From NCBI GenBank assembly GCA_050115015.1, contig JASFRI010000315.1, positions 1 to 5,173 on the forward strand: a stretch of 5,173 nt of DNA, written 5' to 3'. This document shows positions 1 through 5,173 of this stretch, in pieces. A program made the translations under genes and the position numbers. The DNA is from JASFRI01 sp050115015. Its GTDB lineage: Bacteria; Acidobacteriota; Polarisedimenticolia; CBDVAL01. Within the stretch, counting starts at the first letter, position 1. The number at the start of each line of letters is the position of its first letter. Below the pieces are notes generated by a model. It was not told the origin of the DNA and did no database searches. It was given only the letters and a program-made list of their open reading frames with translations.

Positions 1-807
1 GGCGAGCCCGCCCGGCTCGCGACGGTGTTCCTCGGGTCCGAGCTCGGACGCACGCTCCACGTCAAGGTGGGTGACCGGGTCCGTCTCATCATCCCCCGGG
101 CGCGGCTGTCGCCCTTCACGGTGCGTCCCCGGAGCGTCTCGTACGTGGTGGCCGGATTCGCGGACTCGGGCTTCTACGACTTCGACACGACGAGGCTCTA
201 CATGCACCTGGACGAGGCCCAGCGGCTGTTCTCCATGGGCGACACGGTGACCGCGGTGCAGGTCCGCCTGGACGACCTGGATCACACCGCGAGGGTGCGA
301 TCGGAGCTGGAGTCCCGGCTCGGGGGTGCGTTCTACGTCAACGACCTCATGGAGCAGAACCGGGCGTTCTTCTCGGCGCTCCGGCTGGAGAAGATGGTCG
401 CGTTCCTGGTCATCACCCTGATCGTGCTCGTGGCGGCCCTCAACATCGTCTCCACGCTGATCCTCATGGTGATGGAGAAGGTGCGTGACATCGGGGCGCT
501 CGTCTCGATGGGAGCGACCTCACGGTCGGTGATGATGGTGTTCCAGCTCCAGGGACTGATCATCGGCGTGGTCGGCACCCTCGTCGGACTCGTGCTGGGG
601 ATCGGCGTCTCCTGGGTGATGGACACCTACCGTCTCTGGACGCTCAACCCGGACGTCTACTTCATCCCGTACCTGCCCTTCAAGGTGCGTCCCCTGGACT
701 TCACCCTGACCGCGCTGATCGCGGTCCTCATCTCGTTCCAGGCGACCCTGTACCCCTCCTGGCGCGCCTCGCGTCTCGACCCGGTGGAGGCGCTCCGGAA
801 TGAGTGA
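1..807 (+). CDS. Lipoprotein-releasing ABC transporter permease, LolC/LolE family (5'-truncated)
   Basis: Inner-membrane permease of the Lol system, which extracts mature lipoproteins from the inner membrane and hands them to the periplasmic chaperone LolA. The frame is open from base 1, so the GTG at 25 is not the true start. The visible 268 residues, against about 400 in E. coli LolC/LolE, lack the first transmembrane helix and part of the periplasmic domain. Residues 1-125 are the rest of that domain. Hydrophobic helices follow at about 131-157, 184-207 and 233-252. Family hallmarks are ALRLEK before the second helix, NIVSTLI within it, the cytoplasmic coupling segment KVRDIGALVSMGAT (160-173), FQLQG (181-185), and a C-terminal PSWRASRLDPVEALRNE. 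The stop overlaps the ATPase gene by 8 bases, as expected for translationally coupled transporter subunits. Whether it is LolC, LolE or a single LolC/E hybrid cannot be decided without the N-terminus and the upstream gene. Confidence 0.9.
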   Translation, partial: GEPARLATVFLGSELGRTLHVKVGDRVRLIIPRARLSPFTVRPRSVSYVVAGFADSGFYDFDTTRLYMHLDEAQRLFSMGDTVTAVQVRLDDLDHTARVRSELESRLGGAFYVNDLMEQNRAFFSALRLEKMVAFLVITLIVLVAALNIVSTLILMVMEKVRDIGALVSMGATSRSVMMVFQLQGLIIGVVGTLVGLVLGIGVSWVMDTYRLWTLNPDVYFIPYLPFKVRPLDFTLTALIAVLISFQATLYPSWRASRLDPVEALRNE

Positions 808-1516
808 CCTCGTCTCCCTGCGGGGCCTCTCGAAGTCGTATCGGTCCGGGGAGTCCATGCTCCCGGTGCTGCGGGACCTGGATCTGGATCTGGTCCGCGG
901 CGAGCTCGTGGCGATCGTGGGGGAGTCCGGCGTCGGCAAGAGCACCCTCCTCCATCTTCTCGGAACCCTGGACCGTCCCGATGCCGGCGATTACCGTTTC
1001 GCGGGCCGGGAGGTCTTCCGGGCCTCTCCCCGGGAACTGGCGGCGTTCCGCAACCGGCACATCGGCTTCGTGTTCCAGTTCCACAACCTGCTTCCGGAGT
1101 TCAACGCCCTGGAGAACGTCCTGATGCCGAGGCTGATCCGGGGCGACTCCCGGGCCGCGGTGGGGGACGAGGGCCGCGCCCTGCTGGCCGAGATGGGACT
1201 CGCCGCGCGAGCGCACCACCGCCCGTCCCAGCTGAGCGGTGGCGAACAGCAGCGGGTCGCCATTGCCCGGGCGCTGGCGGCCCGTCCTGAACTGCTCCTG
1301 GCGGACGAGCCCACCGGGAACCTCGACCCCCGTACCAGTGTCCAGGTCTTCGAGGTTCTCCGCCGCGCCCACCGGGATCGGGGCCTGACGACCGTGGTGG
1401 CGACGCACAACGAACGGCTCGCCGAGCTGTGCGATCGGACGCTGCTCCTCAGCGACGGCAAGCTCCGCGCCCTCGACGCCGCGGGCCGGAGAGCTTATTA
1501 TTCTCCAAGGAGTTAG
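800..1516 (+). CDS. lolD: Lipoprotein-releasing system ATP-binding protein LolD
   Basis: Cytoplasmic ATPase that powers the LolC/E permease encoded just upstream. It is 238 residues long, close to E. coli LolD (233). Every ABC motif is intact: Walker A GESGVGKST (41-49), Q-loop Q93 in VFQFHNLLPEF, signature LSGGEQ (145-150), Walker B LLLADEP with catalytic E170, D-loop at GNLD (173-176) and switch H203. The QFHNLLPEF stretch after the Q-loop and the QLSGGEQQRVAIARAL block are typical of the LolD/MacB/FtsE branch; the adjacent LolC/E permease favours LolD. The ATG at 800 is chosen because GGTGGAGG (783-790) lies about 9 bases upstream and the protein starts at the usual place for the family. 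The start lies inside the permease gene, so the two are very probably co-translated. The last residues (AGRRAYYSPRS) are not conserved-looking and are encoded by a locally AT-rich patch that may carry a promoter for the next gene. Confidence 0.93.
   Translation: MSDLVSLRGLSKSYRSGESMLPVLRDLDLDLVRGELVAIVGESGVGKSTLLHLLGTLDRPDAGDYRFAGREVFRASPRELAAFRNRHIGFVFQFHNLLPEFNALENVLMPRLIRGDSRAAVGDEGRALLAEMGLAARAHHRPSQLSGGEQQRVAIARALAARPELLLADEPTGNLDPRTSVQVFEVLRRAHRDRGLTTVVATHNERLAELCDRTLLLSDGKLRALDAAGRRAYYSPRS
1473..1501 (+). promoter_or_regulatory. Candidate sigma70-type promoter for clpC inside the end of lolD
   Basis: A TCGACG box (1473-1478, 4 of 6 to TTGACA) is followed by a 17-base spacer and TATTAT (1496-1501, 5 of 6 to TATAAT). 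The -10 falls in one of the few AT-rich patches of this GC-rich window. It would start transcription about 110 bases before the clpC GTG, giving clpC independent expression. Matching by eye only; read-through from the lol genes is an equally possible source of clpC mRNA. No CtsR-like heptad repeat is visible. Confidence 0.3.
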
Positions 1517-1524
1517 GCGTCCTC

Positions 1525-1548
1525 GGGGGGCCTCCGGAGGGGGGCTCC
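1525..1548 (+). repeat. G-rich imperfect tandem repeat in the lolD-clpC spacer
   Basis: Two copies of a GGGGGGC(C)TCC unit lie 14 bases apart (1525-1535 and 1539-1548). The first is joined to the second by a perfect 10-base palindrome, CCTCCGGAGG (1531-1540). It sits just after the lolD stop. There is no following T-run, so I do not call it a terminator. It may simply be low-complexity spacer. Confidence 0.45.
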
Positions 1549-1567
1549 TGTTGTGATACCATGAGGT

Positions 1568-1596
1568 CCCCGGCTGCCTGAAGAACCGGGCCGGGG
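1568..1596 (+). other. Small GC hairpin in the clpC leader
   Basis: CCCCGGC (1568-1574) is perfectly complementary to GCCGGGG (1590-1596), giving a 7-bp all-GC stem with a 15-base loop. It ends 7 bases before the clpC ribosome binding site, so it could modulate initiation or protect the mRNA 5' end. With this base composition a chance stem is also plausible. Confidence 0.3.
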
Positions 1597-1603
1597 TCAC
1601 GTC

Positions 1604-1618
1604 CGGAGAGCCGCCGTG
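1604..1618 (+). promoter_or_regulatory. clpC ribosome binding site and GTG start
   Basis: GGAGAG (1604-1609) precedes a GTG at 1616, with 8 bases between the GGAG core and the start codon. The resulting N-terminus, MFEKFTEKAKRVL, matches the usual ClpC beginning, so this non-ATG start is well supported by both spacing and homology. Confidence 0.8.
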
Positions 1619-4084
1619 TTCGAGAAGTTCACCGAGAAGGCGAAGCGAGTGCTGTTCCTGGCCCGTTACGAGGCCAGCCAGGTGGGCGACAAGGTCATCG
1701 GGACCGAGCACCTGCTGCTCGGGCTTCTGAAGGAAGGTGACGAGGTCATCCGCGAGGTCTTCTCCCGCCTCAACATCGACATGGACTCGCTCCGGTCCGA
1801 GCTGGAGGACCGTGGCCCCTCCCGGGAGCGGACCGCACCCTCGGTGGAAATCCCCTTCAGCGAGGAGACGAAGCGGGTGCTGTCCTACGCCGAGGAGGAA
1901 GCCGAGCGGCTCATGCACCCCCACATCGGCAGCGAGCATCTGCTGCTGGGGCTCCTGCGGGAGGAGAACTCCACCGCCGGGCGCATGCTGTTCGAGAAGG
2001 GAATGCGTCTCTACGCGGTCCGCGAGGACACGATCAACATCCTGAAGCGGAAGTCCATCCCCCGGAAGAAGAAGGAGACGCCGTTCCTCAACGAGTTCAG
2101 CAAGGACCTGTCAGCCATGGCCGCGGGCGGCCTGTTCGACCCGCTCGTCGGCCGGGACGCCGAGTTGCAGCGGGTCATCCAGGTCCTCTCCCGGCGCCGG
2201 AAGAACAACCCGGTCCTGCTGGGCGAGTCCGGGGTGGGCAAGACCGCCATCGTCGAGGGGCTGGCCGGCCGGATCGTCGACGGCGACGTTCCCCCCACCC
2301 TTGCGGACCAGCGGATCCTCGCGCTGGACCTCTCGCTGATCGTTGCCGGAACGAAGTACCGTGGGCAGTTCGAGGAGCGGCTCAAGGGGATCATCGCCGA
2401 GCTTTCCGGGAGCGAGGACGTCATCATCTTCATCGACGAGATCCACTCGCTGATCGGTGCCGGGTCCGCCGAGGGTTCCCTGGACGCGGCCAACATCCTG
2501 AAGCCGGCGCTGTCCCGAGGGGAGGTGCAGTGCATCGGGGCCACGACCCCCCGTGAGTACCACCGCTACATCGAGAAGGACCGATCGCTGGTGCGCCGGT
2601 TCCAGTCGATCAAGATCGCCCCTCCCTCCGAGGAGGAGGCGATCGAGATCCTCATGGGGATCAAGGACCGCTACGAGCGGTTCCATCAGGTGCGCTACGA
2701 CGAGGACGCCATCCGGTCCTCGGTCTACCTCGCGAACCGCTACATCACCGATCGCTTCCTCCCCGACAAGGCGATCGACGTCATCGACGAGGCCGGCGCC
2801 CGGGTGAAACTGAAGAAGAAGACCGCCTACCAGGACATCCGGAAGATCGAGTCGGAGATCCGCGACGCCACGCGGAACATGAAACGCGCGCTGACGGAGA
2901 AGGACTTCGAGAAGGCCGTGCAGAACCATGACGAGGAGGTCATGCTCCGCCAGAAGCTGGAGGAGCTCCAGCGCCGGAGCGAGGGGGAGAAGGACCTGAT
3001 CCTCGAGGTGGGCAAGGGTGACATCGAAGAGGTCATTTCCAAGTGGACCGGCATCCCGCTGTCCCTCGTGGAGAAGGACGAGATGGAGAAGCTCCTCCGG
3101 ATGGAGGAGCACCTGCATGAGCGGATCGTGGGACAGGACCACGCCATCGACGCGCTGTCCCGGGCCATCCGGCGGTCCCGTGCGGGACTGAAGAACCCCC
3201 TCCGGCCCGTGGGGTCCTTCATCTTCGTCGGTCCCACCGGTGTCGGCAAGACGGAGGTGGCCCGGAGCCTGGCCGAGTTCCTGTTCGGGAACGAGCACGC
3301 CCTCATCCGGTTCGACATGTCCGAGTACATGGAGAAGCACTCCATCGCGAAGATGATCGGTTCTCCTCCCGGCTACGTGGGGCACGAGGAGGGGGGGCAG
3401 CTGACGGAACGCGTGAAGCGCCGGCCGTACTCGGTGATACTCCTCGACGAGATGGAGAAGGCACACGAGGACGTGCTCAACATCCTGCTGCAGGTGCTCG
3501 AGGACGGCCAGATCACGGATGCTTACGGGGATACGGTGGACTTCAAGAACGTGATCCTGATCATGACCTCGAACGTCGGCTCCGGCGAGATCCAGAAGCG
3601 TCTCATCGGGCTCGGGAGCCCCAACGAGCCGAAATCGGAGATCGACAAGAAGATCGCGGTCAAGGTGAAGACGGCTCTCCGGAAGCAGTTCCGGCCGGAG
3701 TTCCTGAACCGGTTCGACGATATCATCGTGTTCGAGTCCCTCAGCGAAGCACAGATGGGTGAGGTGACGCGGCTCCTCATTGCCCGGCTGAACCGGACGT
3801 TGAGGCAGCAGCGGCTGGAGGTGACGCTGACGGAGAGCGCGGTCCGCTGGATCGTGGACAGCTGCCGCGACACGCTGGCCGCGGACGCGGAGCGGAACCC
3901 CTTCCCGTTCGGCGCCCGTCCGCTGCGGCGGTCGATCCAGAAGCACATCGAGGACGAGATCTCCAAGCGTCTGCTGGAGGGGCGCTGGAGCGATGTCGAG
4001 AAGGTGGAGGTCTTCGTCGAGGAAGACGAGGAGAGGAAGGACACCCTGGGATTCCGTGTCGTCCAGGGAGAACCTGCCCACTGA
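1616..4084 (+). CDS. clpC: ATP-dependent Clp protease ATPase subunit ClpC (class I Hsp100 unfoldase)
   Basis: Cytosolic hexameric unfoldase that threads substrates into the ClpP peptidase. It has 822 residues, a usual ClpC length. Two Clp_N repeats span about 1-145 (IGTEHLLLGLL at 28-38, IGSEHLLLGLL at 104-114). D1 has Walker A GESGVGKT (203-210), pore loop KYRG (247-250), Walker B IIFIDE (270-275), sensor GATTP (308-312) and arginine finger RRF (327-329). A short coiled middle domain (about 403-460) contains a UVR-like DFEKA (430-434). D2 has Walker A GPTGVGKT (539-546), pore loop GYVGH (586-590), Walker B ILLDE (608-612), TSN (651-653), RPEFLNR (693-699) and sensor-2 GARPLRR (766-772). An IGL tripeptide (664-666) lies where ClpP-binding loops occur, which argues against ClpB; the middle domain argues against ClpA. 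Oddities are H590, where Y or F is usual, and a lengthened segment before sensor-2. No ctsR, mcsA, mcsB or clpP adjoins, so its adaptor and regulator are unknown. Confidence 0.96.
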   Translation: MFEKFTEKAKRVLFLARYEASQVGDKVIGTEHLLLGLLKEGDEVIREVFSRLNIDMDSLRSELEDRGPSRERTAPSVEIPFSEETKRVLSYAEEEAERLMHPHIGSEHLLLGLLREENSTAGRMLFEKGMRLYAVREDTINILKRKSIPRKKKETPFLNEFSKDLSAMAAGGLFDPLVGRDAELQRVIQVLSRRRKNNPVLLGESGVGKTAIVEGLAGRIVDGDVPPTLADQRILALDLSLIVAGTKYRGQFEERLKGIIAELSGSEDVIIFIDEIHSLIGAGSAEGSLDAANILKPALSRGEVQCIGATTPREYHRYIEKDRSLVRRFQSIKIAPPSEEEAIEILMGIKDRYERFHQVRYDEDAIRSSVYLANRYITDRFLPDKAIDVIDEAGARVKLKKKTAYQDIRKIESEIRDATRNMKRALTEKDFEKAVQNHDEEVMLRQKLEELQRRSEGEKDLILEVGKGDIEEVISKWTGIPLSLVEKDEMEKLLRMEEHLHERIVGQDHAIDALSRAIRRSRAGLKNPLRPVGSFIFVGPTGVGKTEVARSLAEFLFGNEHALIRFDMSEYMEKHSIAKMIGSPPGYVGHEEGGQLTERVKRRPYSVILLDEMEKAHEDVLNILLQVLEDGQITDAYGDTVDFKNVILIMTSNVGSGEIQKRLIGLGSPNEPKSEIDKKIAVKVKTALRKQFRPEFLNRFDDIIVFESLSEAQMGEVTRLLIARLNRTLRQQRLEVTLTESAVRWIVDSCRDTLAADAERNPFPFGARPLRRSIQKHIEDEISKRLLEGRWSDVEKVEVFVEEDEERKDTLGFRVVQGEPAH

Positions 4085-4110
4085 GGGGCGGTCCATGCCC
4101 GTCGCTGGGT

Positions 4111-4137
4111 GGCGGTGAGGGCTTTCGCCGTCTTTTT
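4111..4137 (+). terminator. Rho-independent terminator of clpC
   Basis: GGCGGTGA (4111-4118) pairs with TCGCCGTC (4125-4132) in an 8-bp stem with two G-U pairs. The loop is GGGCTT, and five T residues (4133-4137) follow at once. It lies 26 bases after the clpC stop, the classic place and form for an intrinsic terminator. It separates clpC transcription from bamA, at least partly. Confidence 0.65.
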
Positions 4138-4159
4138 CCCGATCCCGATAGTCCCTTTG

Positions 4160-4233
4160 AACGGTCCCTCGGAGCGAGGGCGCAGGTATCGGCTGCCGGT
4201 GGTACGCGGCCGGAGGAAGCGAAGGGAACCGTT
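4160..4233 (+). other. Mutually exclusive inverted repeats in the bamA leader
   Basis: CCCTCG (4166-4171) can pair with CGAGGG (4175-4180) in a tight 6-bp stem with loop GAG. Alternatively, AACGGT plus CCCT (4160-4169) can pair with AGGG, a bulged A4227 and ACCGTT (4223-4233), giving 10 Watson-Crick pairs. Both use bases 4166-4169, so only one can form at a time. The long pairing would bury the AGGGA that could serve as ribosome binding site for the TTG at 4233. Drawn by hand; no conservation evidence. Confidence 0.3.
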
Positions 4234-4235
4234 TG
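4222..4235 (+). promoter_or_regulatory. Possible alternative bamA start: AAGGGA site and TTG codon
   Basis: AAGGGA (4222-4227) ends 5 bases before an in-frame TTG (4233-4235). GGAGG also occurs at 4212-4216 but is about 16 bases away. Starting here would add 42 residues rich in Pro, Ala and Arg before the Met at 4359, giving an unusually long n-region to the signal peptide. The ATG at 4359 has no Shine-Dalgarno sequence, so this alternative cannot be dismissed. Confidence 0.3.
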
Positions 4236-4324
4236 TCCACGAGGTTGCCGCCGGTCCTGTCTCGGGATCCTCGCTCTCCGCAGGGATCGGCCGCTCCGGC
4301 GCCCACCGCTGCTGCCCCGGCGGC

Positions 4325-4358
4325 CCGGCCGCGGCACGGGCCCGCCCGCCGCGGCCGG
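4325..4358 (+). other. 10-bp all-GC hairpin abutting the bamA ATG
   Basis: CCGGCCGCGG (4325-4334) is perfectly complementary to CCGCGGCCGG (4349-4358), with a 14-base loop that contains GGGCCC. The stem has ten G-C pairs and ends on the base before the ATG at 4359. It covers the whole region where a ribosome binding site would be, so it should strongly hinder initiation there unless opened. Confidence 0.5.
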
Positions 4359-5173
4359 ATGCGTTCGGGCCTGCTCCTGCTGGTCCTGCTCGGGCTCGGT
4401 CCCACGCTCCTGCGCGGCCAGGACGCGCCCCCTGTCATCGAGGAGCTCGTCGTGGACGGCAACGACAACCTGTCCGCCACGGCCTTCTTTCGCCTCACCA
4501 CCCTCAAGGTGGGGGATCCGTATGACGAGGCCCGCATCCGGGAGGAGTTCCACCATCTCTGGGAACGAGGCCTGTTCGACGATCTGAGCGTGGAGTCCCG
4601 GGATGGGGAGACCGGCAAGATCGTCATCTTCCACGTCAAGGAGCGGGCGCGGCTGAACAGCGTCGAGTACGAGAAGAACAAGGCGATCACGGAGACCCAG
4701 ATCGAGGAGCAGCTCACGGAGCGCGACATCACCGTCCGGATCGGATCTCCCGTGGACTACAGCGCGATCCAGGAGACGGTGGAGGTGATCAAGGGGGTGC
4801 TCGGAGCCAAGGGCTTCCTGGATCCGCGCGTGGATTACACCCTCGACGAGGTGGACCCCGGTAGCCTCGCCTTGCGGTTCAACATCGACCCGGGGCGCAA
4901 GACGAAGCTGAAGGAGCTGGACTTCACCGGGAACACGGTGTTCTCGGACCGGCGGCTCCGGCGGACGCTGAAGCTCACCAAGGAGTACAAGTGGTGGAAG
5001 CTCTGGGGTCGCAAGAAGTCGCTGTACCACCCGCAGAAGCTGGACGAGGATCTCCGCGGGGTGAGCGACCTCTACGGCGACCATGGCTATCTGGACGTCG
5101 TGCTGAAGCCGCCGATCGTCGAGGTCCGGGAGGGGAAGCCGACGAAGAACCCGAACAAGCAGAAGCGCTGGGT
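4359..5173 (+). CDS. bamA: Outer membrane protein assembly factor BamA, N-terminal part (3'-truncated)
   Basis: Core of the BAM complex, which folds and inserts beta-barrel proteins into the outer membrane; its periplasmic POTRA domains receive substrates and bind BAM lipoproteins. The 271 visible residues begin with a signal peptide (MRS, hydrophobic GLLLLVLLGLGPTLL, probable cleavage near LRG-Q20/21). POTRA1 spans about 25-95 (IEELVVDGND, then VGDPYDEARI and LWERGLFDDL). POTRA2 spans about 96-178 (LNSVEYEKNKAITETQIEEQL, with KGFLDPRVDY). POTRA3 starts at about 182 (LKELDFTGNTVFSDRRLRRTL); its WWKLWGRKKSLYHPQKLDEDL and LYGDHGYLDV resemble the E. coli POTRA3 segment with PWWNVVGDRKYQKQKL and YYLDRGY. 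The last POTRAs and the barrel lie beyond the window. The ATG at 4359 is chosen because it gives a normal signal peptide, but it lacks a ribosome binding site; TTG 4233 is the alternative. The preceding terminator suggests expression separate from clpC. Confidence 0.93.
   Translation, partial: MRSGLLLLVLLGLGPTLLRGQDAPPVIEELVVDGNDNLSATAFFRLTTLKVGDPYDEARIREEFHHLWERGLFDDLSVESRDGETGKIVIFHVKERARLNSVEYEKNKAITETQIEEQLTERDITVRIGSPVDYSAIQETVEVIKGVLGAKGFLDPRVDYTLDEVDPGSLALRFNIDPGRKTKLKELDFTGNTVFSDRRLRRTLKLTKEYKWWKLWGRKKSLYHPQKLDEDLRGVSDLYGDHGYLDVVLKPPIVEVREGKPTKNPNKQKRW

Larger units (their letters stand above)
4085..4358 (+). other. clpC-bamA intergenic leader region
   Basis: This stretch of 274 bases contains no gene I can support. 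It starts with an intrinsic terminator (4111-4137), then carries two overlapping inverted repeats (4160-4180 and 4160-4233) and a very stable all-GC hairpin (4325-4358). bamA probably needs its own promoter here, but I found no good one: TTGAAC (4157-4162) is a fair -35, yet no matching -10 lies 16-18 bases downstream. The bamA frame is open from 4161, so part of the interval (from TTG 4233) could be coding. A short duplication, CCCGAT twice (4138-4149), follows the terminator. Confidence 0.6.

Noticed and set aside
25..27. GTG at 25 as the start of the permease
   Set aside because: The frame is open to base 1 and the preceding residues fit the family; a LolC/E protein needs an N-terminal helix that is missing, so the gene simply enters from the left edge.
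1521..1548. lolD-clpC G-rich palindrome as a terminator
   Set aside because: The only perfect palindrome has no loop, other stems are about 4 bp, and no T-run follows.
1551..1560. TTGTGATACC as a clpC -10 region
   Set aside because: Only about 3 of 6 match TATAAT and no -35 lies at the right distance; the site at 1473-1501 is better.
728..1939. Minus-strand open frame of 403 codons across lolD and the start of clpC
   Set aside because: It spans three real genes and a spacer, has no family motif, and its composition is typical of an antisense shadow in high-GC DNA.
1616..4084. Identification as ClpB or ClpA
   Set aside because: ClpB has a much longer middle domain and lacks the IGL-type ClpP loop; ClpA lacks the middle domain. 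The short UVR-like insert plus IGL fits ClpC.
4109..4525. Plus-strand open frame of 138 codons overlapping the start of bamA
   Set aside because: It begins inside the terminator stem, runs 167 bases into bamA in another frame, and its product is Ala/Pro/Arg/Gly-rich low complexity with no good ribosome binding site.
2111..4732. Very long open frame on the minus strand opposite clpC and the start of bamA (873 codons)
   Set aside because: It is the mirror of GC-rich codon use in clpC. The translation is low-complexity, rich in Leu, Val, Asp, Arg, His and Pro, shows no recognisable domain, and lies over a gene whose every motif is intact.

Overview
This is a GC-rich stretch with third codon positions mostly G or C. 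It reads as a chromosomal segment of a diderm (outer-membrane) bacterium. Two envelope functions are encoded: lipoprotein release by a Lol-type ABC transporter and outer-membrane protein assembly by BamA. Between them lies a class I Clp ATPase of the ClpC type, which has a UVR-like middle domain; the Enterobacterales have ClpA instead. Lol, ClpC and Bam together with high GC suggest a lineage such as Acidobacteriota, Gemmatimonadota or a former deltaproteobacterial group. This is inference; no taxonomic marker is present.

Layout, all genes on the + strand. Bases 1-807 are the 3' part of a LolC/LolE-family permease cut by the left edge. lolD (800-1516) overlaps it by 8 bases. A 99-base spacer with a G-rich tandem repeat, a small hairpin and a clear ribosome binding site leads to clpC (1616-4084), which is complete and starts at GTG. 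A convincing intrinsic terminator (4111-4137) follows 26 bases after the clpC stop. A leader of roughly 220 bases with several inverted repeats then precedes bamA (from 4359, or from a TTG at 4233), which runs off the right edge after about two and a half POTRA domains.

How they fit together: LolC/E and LolD form the inner-membrane machine that extracts mature lipoproteins for the outer membrane. These lipoproteins include partners of BamA, which inserts beta-barrel proteins. ClpC is a cytosolic unfoldase that normally feeds ClpP, and its position here is a synteny observation rather than proof of a shared pathway. No clpP, ctsR, mcsA or mcsB gene is visible nearby.

The protein content is conserved core machinery, and I see no new multi-gene system, mobile element, CRISPR array or RNA gene. 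The least explained part is the clpC-bamA interval. It holds a terminator, a pair of mutually exclusive hairpins, and a 10-bp all-GC hairpin touching the apparent bamA ATG. This raises the possibility of structured-leader control of bamA, or of a different true start codon.
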